From Proteromonas lacertae (Eukaryota; Sar; Bigyra; Opalinata; Proteromonadidae): a DNA stretch of 30,491 nt. A program made the translations under genes and the position numbers. The stretch lies in the NCBI GenBank assembly GCA_002245135.1, contig NGBS01000932.1:1-30491 (forward strand), written 5' to 3'. The number at the start of each line of letters is the position of its first letter. Position 1 is the first letter of the stretch. The notes under the pieces are model-generated. The model saw nothing but the letters and a program-made list of their open reading frames with translations. It had not been told where the DNA came from and did not search any database. Below, piece by piece: positions 1 through 10,400 of the stretch.

Positions 1-197
1 TGTGGTCAAGTTACTTCTCCTATTTATGAAGGTATTTATAGCAGGAAATCTCAGCAAAGTAGATTATATCAATTATTCATGAAATCCTTGATAGTATGTA
101 TGTTACTAAAGCTTATGAATATTTGGAAAGAACAGATTATGAGATGATTTATTGTGTTAGGACTATGAGCTATGAAGTTTTTATATCTTTTTTTTAA
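1..197 (+). CDS. Possible 3' end of an unidentified gene (partial)
   Basis: An open frame runs from the left edge to 31. A 31-nt intron at 32-62 (GTATTT...GTAG) fits the pattern of the other introns here. A 44-codon exon from 63 then ends at TAA 195-197. The exon reads as an ordinary amphipathic protein (IHEILDSMYVTKAYEYLE, then TDYEMIYCV). I do not recognise the family. Without the intron the frame closes early, so the call depends on that intron being real. Only about 54 residues are visible. Confidence 0.35.
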
Positions 198-533
198 CTA
201 CTATTTGGTTATAGTTTCTTTAATTTTGTGTAATTCTCAATGAGTCCGTTACTGTCGTTATCAGAAGTGTTATAGTTTAGCACAGAAAGTTATATTTTGG
301 ATTAAACAGAATGAATCGTCCCTTTTTATTATGAGAGTACCTACTTGGTAAATATTTTAACATTTATGACTATTTGTGTTATTATTATTCTTTTGTTTGA
401 TGTTTATTTTATGAAGAGTGTTATTTTTGTTAACTTATAGAAACATTACGATTAGTGTATGATGAGATATTTTGAATATATAATTCAAGCTTAGGCTTGT
501 CGTTGAACAGTTTTAATTTTTTTTGATCTGCTG
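198..533. other. AT-rich intergenic region
   Basis: No open frame or RNA gene is recognisable. It presumably holds the 3' flank of the partial gene and the promoter of the zinc-ribbon/repeat-protein gene that begins near 534. The T-rich stretch before 525 is the only visible landmark. Confidence 0.4.
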
Positions 534-2274
534 ATGCAAGGGAGAGATTTCAAACAGAAACTGTCCAAATTGTAGCTGCAGCATATTTATACAACCAGAT
601 ACTGGTAATATTTGTAAAAGCATGTGGTCATCCTCACATCAGAATGCCTTGTATAGATTGCTAATATTATATATAAATAGTACAAGCTAATGTCATGCAA
701 TCATCTTCTAACAGCGATTCTTTTAGTGAGACTTCTGAAGTAAGTTCATTGTCTTCATCCAAGTCTCCCAATAAACATTTTTATAAATACAATGAAGTAA
801 TGCCATTAAGAGCAATTTTAAGAAGACAGAAATCAGCAACAACTATTTCCACTGATATGTCTGATTCAACTGCAGAAACAATCGATGTAAATAAGTACAT
901 TCCAAACAAATACAAATTCTCATCACCCACAAATCGAGGTCGTTCTTCTTCAGCTGAAAGAAGAAACTCTGGAACAAGACGAAGTTCAAATCCCTATATT
1001 TTACCAGCTCCAGTCTCAGATAGACGGTCCATTCCAAATATCCCAAATATTTCCATTCCTGATCAATATACTCCCTATATAGCACCATCTCCTACTAAAA
1101 CATATCATTCACAACATCAATCTTCAACCTATATTCCTCCACCATCACTTCCACAATCTTATCAACCATTTTTTTCGCCTTATTCTCCTTATAACAATAA
1201 TCCAATATATGGAAGTGGTAGTAATGATATTATATCACCTGAAGCCTATCTTAATCAATCAAGATCATCTGTATATATTATTATTATTACATTAATTTAG
1301 ACAACATCTGCTACTACATCTACAACTTGTACGAGTGACTATATTAGTGATGCAACATCTCCTGCAATTAATAATAACATCACTACTCCAACAATGATGA
1401 ACCAAAATGCAATATATCAATTAACTACTATGAATGTATATAATTATTATAATATTATTTTATTATGAAAATAGAATGAGAAAGATAATTTAATCAAGAA
1501 GATGTCTGAATATATAGAGAAAACTATCCAATTTATTTGGTTCCAATTACAATTCGCATAATCTAATTACTACATTACAATGTATTTATGGTAAAGCAGA
1601 AATGTTTAAACAAGAATACGATGATTTAAACCAGAAAATGATGAATAATAATATGAAGTATTTAAATATCAACAATATGATGGAAAGTGAAACATCTTCT
1701 GAAACAAATGTTACTGATTTGATCCAACAACTTAATGAACTAAAAGCTCAAGCAGAAAAAGAAGATTTAATAAGAAAACAAAGAGATGAACTACTTGAAG
1801 ATGAAGAAGAAAAAAGATTAGAAAATGAAATTAATGATGAAAATGAAGATGATGATGATGATGAAAGTGAAAAAGTGAAATATGAACCAATCAATTCAAT
1901 CGATGAACCACCAGAACTATTAGATATCAACAAAGAGAAGAAAATATTAAAAGAAAAGAGGAATAGTTTAATTAATTTACGGAAGAAAATCATCTTTAAG
2001 AAGAGCATCTGATATATCATCACAGAGTTATTATGAGAGATTGAATAATAATGTTATTTATGAAGAAGGAATCAATACAGAAGAAATATCGTTAAATGTA
2101 AGTAATTATCCATCAGAAGATCTTATAATTGATGAATTTGGAGTATTAATATATATATATTGCATTTATATTTATTTTTAATAGATATTTGATAGTTGTA
2201 TTTATTCTGCATCAAGTTCACCACTTCATGAAAGAGTTAATAGTAATAAATTCGATATATTAGAGATAGTACAA
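534..2274 (+). CDS. Zinc-ribbon-like N-terminal part of the giant repeat-protein gene
   Basis: Assembled from short exons. Introns: 651-680 (30 nt), 1271-1300 (30 nt), 1436-1474 (39 nt), 2143-2184 (42 nt), all GTAT...TAG. The first exon shows CPNC, about 15 residues, then CKACGHPH: a four-cysteine zinc-ribbon-like motif. Its second half is read only if one A of the AAAA at 616-619 is skipped. A Ser/Asn/Pro-rich low-complexity segment follows (695-1270), then a helical coiled-coil-like Glu/Asn/Lys segment (about 1600-2000). Further +1 discontinuities are inferred near 557-562, at AAAA 1520-1523, at AAAA 1986-1989 and near 2265-2280. After the last one the frame runs straight into the 2276 ORF, so this is probably the same gene rather than a neighbour. 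The ATG at 534 is the best visible start but is uncertain; the ATG at 695 is the first followed by a long frame (192 codons to the intron). Function unknown. Confidence 0.5.
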
Positions 2275-2275
2275 T

Positions 2276-5200
2276 ATGATTGAATGTAAACTGATATTAG
2301 ATGACTTTAAGAGCGAGTTATGTGTTTTATCAAATCTACTTACATTACTGAGTGATAATAATAATAATTATGAAAATATTAAGGACGAAATTTATACACC
2401 AGAATATATCTCACATCAATCAATACAATTTGATGATGAAAATGTAAAGCAAGAAATAGCAGTTGATCTTTCTACTTCAATAATAACTACAACTAATTTA
2501 ATATATGAGGATAAAGAATATGGAAATTCAAAAATAGATGTCAATGAAATAGAGCCATATAAATATGAAGAAAAAGAGTTTAAGATAGAAGAAGATGAAA
2601 ATGATTCATTCCTAATATATAAAGAACAAGAAAAACCAATTTTACAATCTTCCAGTATAATAGAACAAAAGAAACAATTAACCAGTTTTAGTTTTGAAAT
2701 TAAAGACTTTATATCTCCAATCAGTACTGAAGATTCATTTGTAATATTAAACGAAAGTAAATCATCATTTAGATTAGATGAAAGTAAGTTAGAAAACAGT
2801 AAAATAATTGAAAAAGAAGTAATTGAAGAGAGTAAATATGAAGATGGATCATTCTCTGATTATGTGAAAGAGAAGGAACAATCAATATTAATTGAGAATG
2901 GAAATCGTACTGTTGATTTGAGTAGTTCATTTACTGATTATATATGCGTGGAATATAAAGAGAATGCGATAATAAATATTGAAATAGAAAATATTCACAA
3001 GAAGAAGGAAGAGAAAGAAGAAGTGATATATAAATCATCAATAATTTCAAATGACTCAATAATTGATGAAAGAAATACATTAAGAAGAAATCATAGAAGA
3101 GAAAATGAAGAAAAAGACAATGAGTTGAGATTTGAAGAGAATTATGTAACAGCAGAAAGTGGATTAGTTGAATCTGAAGAAGAAATTGATCTATCTACTT
3201 CAATAAGTATGACTAATCTGATATATGAGGATAAAGAATATGGAAATTCAAAAATAGATGTCAATGAAATAGAGCCATATAAATATGAAGAAAAAGAGTT
3301 TAAGATAGAAGAAAATGAAAATGATTCATTCATAATAATGAATCAAAGTAAAGAGCAATGTGATTTAAATATATTAGACTCAATGTCAATAATACAAGAT
3401 CATAATGACCTAATTATAACACAGAACAATGAAATAAATAAAAATGAATTATCTTTACAACAAAATGAAATGATTGAATGTTTATCTGAGATTCAATCTC
3501 CAGATTCTTTATCTTATTCTTCTCCAATACATCATCGTTTGTCTATTGATTCTGCTAATACTATTGATTTATCAACTTCATATATATTATGTGATTTGTT
3601 ATCTGATCCTCCTAAAAGATGTAAACAACAGCAGGATGTTGTATTTAAAGTTGATATAATTAGCAAAATGTCAACTATACAGGAAGAAGAGGAAATTGAA
3701 GACATATATAATATTAAGACAATAAATGAATTGAGTAGTAATGAGAATATGAAAGTAGAATCTGAAAATAGGATACTTATACATTATACACTTTTAAATT
3801 TGATGATAGAAGAAAAAGAAATGAATAAATCAACAATTGAAGTAATAAATGTAGATAATGATAAGAAAGAAGAAGAAAGTAAACTAGAGAATAGTATAAT
3901 GATAGAAAAATATGAATTGAAAGAGAATAAATATGAGATGAAAGACATGTTTAAAGCTGAGAAAGCTGAATTAGAGAATTCCATACTGATTATGAAAGAA
4001 GGTAAAGTAAAATCAGCAGAAGTGAAAGAAAGAGATGAATATAAACTGGAGAAGTCTGAATTGATGAATGGAATATTAATGGAAAGTGAGAAATATGAAG
4101 TGAAAGAGTTTTATGAAATAGAAAATGAAACTGAAAAGTCGTTCTTAATCGAAAATGAGAATAACAACAACTCATTCGATTTAAACACATCATATAATGA
4201 GATAATTACATTGAAAGAAGAAGATAATAAAGAAGAAGAAGAAAGTAAATTAGAGAAATCATTAATGATAGATGGAATGAAAGTAGAAGAAAATCATTTC
4301 GAATTAAAAGAATTCAAAATGGAAGATAATGAAAATGATTCAATATTAATAGAAAGAATAGAAAGATCATCAAATGGTTTAGGAGTTGCAATACCTATAA
4401 ATTCCGAATCTGTTGATATGAATAAAGAATTGAAAGTGATAGAATATGATATAGTTGATATAAAAGAAGAAGAAAGTAAACTAGAGAATAGTATAATGAT
4501 AGAAAAATATGAATTGAAAGAGAATAAATATGAGATGAAAGACATGTTTAAAGCTGAGAAAGCTGAATTAGAGAATTCCATACTGATTATGAAAGAAGGT
4601 AAAGTAAAATCAGCAGAAGTGAAAGAAAGAGATGAATATAAACTGGAGAAGTCTGAATTGATGAATGGAATATTAATGGAAAGTGAGAAATATGAAGTGA
4701 AAGAGTTTTATGAAATAGAAAATGAAACTGAAAAGTCGTTCTTAATCGAAAATGAGAATAACAACAACTCATTCGATTTAAATTTAAGTGAATCATTTAA
4801 TGATTATATTTGTGTAGAATATAAAGAAAGTGAGATAGTGAATATGAAATGTAAAGAGATAGAAAAAGAAGATGTAATATACAAATGTGAAATAATTTCA
4901 AACAATTCAATTTTGAGTAAAAGAGGATTAAGAAGAATGAGAATACATAATAAAAATGAAGAAGAAAATGAATTAAAACTGAAAGAAAAGTATGAAACAA
5001 CAGAAAGTGGTTTAATAGAAGATGAATGTGAAGAAGAAAGTGAATATGTAGATGTAGATGTAGATGTAGATAATGAAGAAATAGTAAATCTATCAATATC
5101 GATGAGTCAAACTGATTTAATCTATAAAGAAGAAGAAGAAATGACGAAAGAAGATAATAGATTAGAGACATCTGAATTAATAAATATAAATGATATAAAA

Positions 5201-7339
5201 TCTAATAAATATGAAGAAAAAGAATTTAAGATAGAAGAAAGTGAAAGTGTATTATTTTTAATAATGAACGATAGTAAAGTAAAATTTGATGCCAATATAA
5301 TACTTGATTCATTATCGATATTAGAAGATCACAATGATTTAATATTCAAAGAAAGTGAAGTAAAAGCAGAAAATAAGCTAGAGAATAGTATAATGATAGA
5401 AAAATATGAATTGAAAGAGAATAAATATGAGATGAAAGACATGTTTAAAGCTGAGAAAGCTGAATTAGAGAATTCCATACTGATTATGAAAGAAGGTAAA
5501 GTAAAATCAGCAGAAGTGAAAGAAAGAGATGAATATAAACTGGAGAAGTCTGAATTGATGAATGGAATATTAATGGAAAGTGAGAAATATGAAGTGAAAG
5601 AGTTTTATGAAATAGAAAATGAAACTGAAAAGTCGTTCTTAATCGAAAATGAGAATAACAACAACTCATTCGATTTAAACACTTCTTATAAAGAAGAAGA
5701 GAATGTATTAGAGAAGTCTGAAGTAATTGAATGTGACTATTTACCTCAGAGTGAATATGAATATAAAGAGTTTAATATTAACAAAGATGAAGGATCTGTT
5801 CTTATTAGAGAAATAAATGAAATTATATCAGAAAATAATCTTCTACCAAAACTCACTACACAAACATTTGAAGTTATTTCTGTTAACAAAGATGTTATTA
5901 CTGATGAAAATCAATTAAATGAAAGTATAGTAATAGATAATACAGATGAAGAAGATGTTAATAAATTGGAATGTAGATATAAAGAATTCAAACCAAATAA
6001 TGAAATTAGTTCAGTTGTCTATCAAGTAAATCAATCAAAGAATAATTATGCTGTGAAATGCAATGTAATATCTACTGAGAAATTTGAATTAAATCAATCA
6101 ACTTGTGAAGATGGTATATTTAAAGTAGATGAATCAAATACTTCTATTGTGTATGAAACCTCTAAACATCCAAATTCAGATGGTTTAGTTGTAAATAACC
6201 CTAATAAACTTGATATTTCTATTATTTATAATGAAGAAAAAGAGGAATTAAAGGATGATAATAAACCACAACATTTTTTTTCAAGTGTTATTGTAACTAC
6301 AAATAAGTTCACTGATATTGATGAGAATCAACAAATGAATGAGTCACAGTATGAAGTTAAAGATTTTACACCAGAAGTATCTGAAATATCCATAATTTAT
6401 GAACCAAATAATTACAATGAAAAGGAATTTGAAGATCTGAATATATCAAATTGCGATATAATCAATTTAGAATATGAAGATATAGAGAATGATGATGTTA
6501 ATCCTCAGATGTTTAAATCATCAATTAAAGGAAATGATTTCTTTAACTTAATACCATTAGCATATGAAGATAAGATAATAAATAGTAATGAATTTACTTC
6601 AGAATCTGTATTATATGATGTTAATAAGCAAATGAAAGTTGATAATATCAATTTGAGTTATTTATCAGAAGAACAAATATCAATAATAGAAAATGAGAAT
6701 GAGAAACAACTGAATGTAATAAGATATAATACAATTGATTATGAGTCGAATGAAATAATGAACAGTCCAGACAATTCAGACTCAAAATTAGAATATTCTG
6801 CAAATGATTTGGTATTTTGTGAATCAGACAATAATAATAATATCAATAAAGAAAATGAAAATTACTCCTTACCAATTGAATTATCAAAATCACTAAAAAG
6901 AATAAAAGAATTATACACAAATTATCAAGAATTATTAAAAGAAAACAATTTGAAACTTAATCACAGTTATATGAATCTCTTTAAACATGTAACAAAAATA
7001 GCAATGGAATCATTGAATTTAGATTGGAAGAAGAAAGTGAAGATATTAGGAAAGAACTATAAGTCATTTATTGAGATTTTAATGGAGTATATCGACTATT
7101 TGGAGAATTTAGTTCAGACAAATAACATTGAAATACCAGATAGTACAGAACATCAGAATTATACAATAAACAGAGCAAATCTAGAAGCTGCTAGTAGTGT
7201 TCATAAAAGTTTGAGTCATGGAAATACTACTATGAATGAAACACTTAATTCACTTCCTATACCAAATAGTTTATTATCTTTAGATAGTATTTTGAATGAA
7301 TATAATAAAGAAGTTGTGTCAATAATTAAATTTATGTAA
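2276..7339 (+). CDS. Giant acidic Glu/Lys-rich internal-repeat protein
   Basis: A single uninterrupted 1,687-codon frame ending in TAA. Composition is dominated by Glu, Lys, Asn, Ser and Ile, with one Trp visible. There is no signal peptide or TM segment, so it is probably cytosolic. A short degenerate unit built around KYEEKEFKIE...SFLI recurs throughout. Larger blocks are superimposed: a 302-bp block occurs three times without a visible difference, and a region starting near DYICVEYKE appears in two diverged versions. The last 160 residues are non-repetitive and helical (from about LSKSLKRIKELYTNYQELL), perhaps a coiled-coil or docking end. The ATG at 2276 is probably internal: the upstream exon abuts it with no spacer and joins by a +1 shift, giving about 2,200 residues in total. 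A scaffold or structural role is only a guess from composition. No catalytic motif is seen. Confidence 0.8.
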   Translation: MIECKLILDDFKSELCVLSNLLTLLSDNNNNYENIKDEIYTPEYISHQSIQFDDENVKQEIAVDLSTSIITTTNLIYEDKEYGNSKIDVNEIEPYKYEEKEFKIEEDENDSFLIYKEQEKPILQSSSIIEQKKQLTSFSFEIKDFISPISTEDSFVILNESKSSFRLDESKLENSKIIEKEVIEESKYEDGSFSDYVKEKEQSILIENGNRTVDLSSSFTDYICVEYKENAIINIEIENIHKKKEEKEEVIYKSSIISNDSIIDERNTLRRNHRRENEEKDNELRFEENYVTAESGLVESEEEIDLSTSISMTNLIYEDKEYGNSKIDVNEIEPYKYEEKEFKIEENENDSFIIMNQSKEQCDLNILDSMSIIQDHNDLIITQNNEINKNELSLQQNEMIECLSEIQSPDSLSYSSPIHHRLSIDSANTIDLSTSYILCDLLSDPPKRCKQQQDVVFKVDIISKMSTIQEEEEIEDIYNIKTINELSSNENMKVESENRILIHYTLLNLMIEEKEMNKSTIEVINVDNDKKEEESKLENSIMIEKYELKENKYEMKDMFKAEKAELENSILIMKEGKVKSAEVKERDEYKLEKSELMNGILMESEKYEVKEFYEIENETEKSFLIENENNNNSFDLNTSYNEIITLKEEDNKEEEESKLEKSLMIDGMKVEENHFELKEFKMEDNENDSILIERIERSSNGLGVAIPINSESVDMNKELKVIEYDIVDIKEEESKLENSIMIEKYELKENKYEMKDMFKAEKAELENSILIMKEGKVKSAEVKERDEYKLEKSELMNGILMESEKYEVKEFYEIENETEKSFLIENENNNNSFDLNLSESFNDYICVEYKESEIVNMKCKEIEKEDVIYKCEIISNNSILSKRGLRRMRIHNKNEEENELKLKEKYETTESGLIEDECEEESEYVDVDVDVDNEEIVNLSISMSQTDLIYKEEEEMTKEDNRLETSELININDIKSNKYEEKEFKIEESESVLFLIMNDSKVKFDANIILDSLSILEDHNDLIFKESEVKAENKLENSIMIEKYELKENKYEMKDMFKAEKAELENSILIMKEGKVKSAEVKERDEYKLEKSELMNGILMESEKYEVKEFYEIENETEKSFLIENENNNNSFDLNTSYKEEENVLEKSEVIECDYLPQSEYEYKEFNINKDEGSVLIREINEIISENNLLPKLTTQTFEVISVNKDVITDENQLNESIVIDNTDEEDVNKLECRYKEFKPNNEISSVVYQVNQSKNNYAVKCNVISTEKFELNQSTCEDGIFKVDESNTSIVYETSKHPNSDGLVVNNPNKLDISIIYNEEKEELKDDNKPQHFFSSVIVTTNKFTDIDENQQMNESQYEVKDFTPEVSEISIIYEPNNYNEKEFEDLNISNCDIINLEYEDIENDDVNPQMFKSSIKGNDFFNLIPLAYEDKIINSNEFTSESVLYDVNKQMKVDNINLSYLSEEQISIIENENEKQLNVIRYNTIDYESNEIMNSPDNSDSKLEYSANDLVFCESDNNNNINKENENYSLPIELSKSLKRIKELYTNYQELLKENNLKLNHSYMNLFKHVTKIAMESLNLDWKKKVKILGKNYKSFIEILMEYIDYLENLVQTNNIEIPDSTEHQNYTINRANLEAASSVHKSLSHGNTTMNETLNSLPIPNSLLSLDSILNEYNKEVVSIIKFM
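2501..2610 (+). repeat. Internal coding repeat, copy A (partner 3221-3330)
   Basis: The 110-bp stretch encoding IYEDKEYGNSKIDVNEI and the following acidic motif recurs 720 bp downstream with a single visible difference (position 2594 versus 3314). The flanking sequence is much more diverged. Confidence 0.85.
3221..3330 (+). repeat. Internal coding repeat, copy B (partner 2501-2610)
   Basis: Second copy of the 110-bp coding repeat, in the same frame and orientation, one visible mismatch. It lies inside the giant repeat-protein gene. Confidence 0.85.
3884..4185 (+). repeat. 302-bp coding repeat, copy 1 of 3
   Basis: Begins at CTAGAGAATAGT and ends at TCGATTTAAA. By eye it is identical at every base to 4481-4782 and 5378-5679. 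It encodes about 100 acidic residues including YELKENKYEMKDMFKAEKAE. Identity with copy 2 extends a further 18-19 bp upstream. Confidence 0.9.
4481..4782 (+). repeat. 302-bp coding repeat, copy 2 of 3
   Basis: Starts 597 bp downstream of copy 1 in the same frame, with no visible synonymous differences. The intervening protein sequence is unrelated at the DNA level. Confidence 0.9.
5378..5679 (+). repeat. 302-bp coding repeat, copy 3 of 3
   Basis: Starts 897 bp downstream of copy 2 in the same frame. It is identical over the core, but its upstream edge differs from copies 1 and 2, which marks the duplication or conversion boundary near 5376. Confidence 0.9.
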
Positions 7340-7441
7340 ATATTTAACTTATTTAATTAACCCTGTTTTATTGTGTTTATTTTAGTGATTTTATAAAATA
7401 GAAATTAATTATAGAGATAATTAATATTTGTAATGATTTCT
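7340..7441. other. Shared 3' flank of two convergent genes
   Basis: Only 102 bp of AT-rich sequence separates the TAA of the + strand repeat-protein gene from the TAA of the - strand surface protein. 3' end formation for both transcripts must occur here or overlap the neighbour. Confidence 0.6.
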
Positions 7442-10400
7442 TTACACTCTAACCTTTTCTCCATTTTTATTTCCACTTTTATCTTTATTACTGGATGGAA
7501 GAATTATTCTCTCGCTAGATGATGGTAGAATTACCTTTTCTTTGGTTGATGGTGGAAGTGTTACTCTTTCTTTGATTATTTCAAAATTATCAATCACATT
7601 AGGATTATTATTATTGTTCATATTCACATTAGTCATTTCTACTTCACACTCATTATTATCATTTTTCTTTTTATTAATATTTCCTTTTGTTCTGTTCACA
7701 CTTTTTCGATTTATAAATAGACATACAATTATAATAAATGAGATTAATAATATACATCCAACTGCTATTAATAATATTAAATATAGATTATTGTTTTCTT
7801 TCTTATCTTTTTCAGAAGATGATGAATCATCTATTTCTGTTATTATTTCTATATAACAATTACATAAATCTGAATTATTATCACATTGATTCTTTATTTC
7901 TTTTTCTAATTCATTATAATTTTGAGATAAATATTTAATTATTGATTTTGTTGAATTATATTCATTTTCTGTTACAGTTAATGTTGCTTTTAAATTGAAT
8001 TCTGATAAGATTCTCATTCTTCTTTTCACTATTTCAATAACTATTTGTGAACTTGGAATTATTAATCCATGTTGTTCTAATACTTTATCTAATGATTGTT
8101 GAATTATAAACAAATCATTTACTGTTAAAGAAGCAACTTTCATAAAAATATAAAAGAATAAATCAATCATTTTGTTAGTTGGATTAATATTTGTTATGTC
8201 AACATCAGTATTAGTAATGGTAGGTATGTTGCTTGTTGTCGGATTAACAGAAGTCGGAATATCTTTAGTTGGTATAATAGTTGACGGATATTGAGTAGTT
8301 GGTATTTGAATTGTTGGTGTATCAGTATCAGGTTTAGCAGTGGTAGGTTTGATAGTTGTTGGTTTTATAGTAGTTGGTTTAATAGTGGTTGGTTTTATTG
8401 TAGATGGTGATTCTGTTGTGGGAGTAAAATGTGGTTGTATTTCAAAAACTATTTCAGAAAAGTATTTGGTAGAATCTTTTGAAGCTGTTATCTTATAATT
8501 TCGTTCTTTATTTTCTTCCATCAATCTTCCTGATATTTCACCTGTCGTTTCAGATATTAATATACCATTTGGCAATGATGGTTCGATTGAAAATTTAAAT
8601 CCATCTAATACTACATTCTTATTTAATATTGTATTTGATAGCTTATCATTTACATTATAAACATTCACAATCGATGAATAGATAAATGGAAATGGTTGAT
8701 TTGTAAAGAACCAATTATTTGGAATTGATATATATAATCCGTATCCAGTACTATCATATAGAAATTCTAGTTCTTTTATATTATCATTTTCACTTTTCTT
8801 ATACACCATTCTCAATCTATATAACTGCTTTGATAATCTTATATTCTTGTCTATTTGATGATTTCCAAATCCTTTTCCTTCTATTAATATTGAACCAATT
8901 TCTACTCGACAGTAATCATAGCATTTTATTCTCAATCTATAGTATTCACTTTTATCTATATATATATATCCTACATAATCAACTACAAAAGAATTAGTCA
9001 TTGTTGATGGTAATCCATTCCACATTTCTTCATTCTTTGAATGAAATATTGAAGATTCTTCAACTCTCTCCAATATCAATTTTGAGTCAACTATAGATTC
9101 TGGATCTTCAAATAAATCAACATTCACTTTGCTCACATTATAATATTTTACTAATAAACCATTAATTTTGTTTCTAGTCTCATTCTCATTATAACAGATT
9201 ATTTGAATATGAGTTTTACTTATATCAATTTCACTTCTAGATTGGATTTCGATTGATTTGAATTCATTGTCACAATGTGTTGGATTTCCACTCAAAACTC
9301 CATCTAATCTAATATTCAAACCAGATATCGATGGAGTCATTATCCATTTTGATGGATATCCTTCATAAGAAGGTGCTATTGTTTGGCTCACTCCTTCTTC
9401 ATATACTATTGTATCAACTCCATATGATAAATGAGTCAATAAGAATCCACCATTATACATAATTGCATTTATATTAGATTTTATACCACTTGGATTAGTA
9501 TAATAAGCATTAAAACCATTCTCACCTGTTCCACCAAAAGATAAATATCCAACTATATGATATCCTTTACTTAGATGAACTGAAAATGTCTTTTCATCAT
9601 TCCAAAGTGTTGTTGTATACCTTTCACTCTCGAAATTTTCAAATGCAAATTTTAGACTATCATCAGATTTTCCAGATAATATATAATCTCCTTCTTTATC
9701 TATATAAATATAACCTCTCATTCTAGCTACAATATTCTCACATGGAATCCAATAATCTGTTATACATCCTCCTTCAGCTGAATAAGTAATATCTGCATTT
9801 GTTAGTATAGATAATTCTTTTACATCATAACTACCATTCTCAAATTTTAACCAAATTTCATTTAATGATTTACTCATAAATAAATCATTTGAATTTATTC
9901 CATCTTCTTCAGAATTCTTCCAGATTAGAAATTCTAATCCTTTTCTAAAACTTCCACTTCTTTTCCATTCGATTTTTAAAGTATATTCTTTATCTGCTTG
10001 TAAAGTTATTATTGTTGTTATTTCTTTAGATGTATTAATCATTCTGCCTCTTATTTCACCTGTTACTGAATCACATATAACACCTGAAGGTAAAACATCA
10101 GCCATTATATTAACTGGTTTTACATTACATTTCAGCTTTAAATTGTAATCTATTTCAAATAGATTTATTGAGTCAAATCCATAATTACATCTGATTTCAT
10201 CTCTCAATATACTCACATAAATTGAACTTACACTTTCATCTACATATTTTAAAATAATTAATGCAACTAATTCAATTTCATTTTCACTTTTTAATGTAAG
10301 CGTTTTATTTGAAAATGACAATCCATTTATCCTCATTGATGTTGATTTTATATTCTTTTCTAATATTATGGATTGTTGTGAAAATGGTTTTGTTGATAAA

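Noticed and set aside
2265-2280. ATG at 2276 as the start of an independent gene
   Set aside because: The upstream exon reads up to it with no intergenic spacer and joins by the same +1 step seen elsewhere. I still give two entries because the join is unproven.
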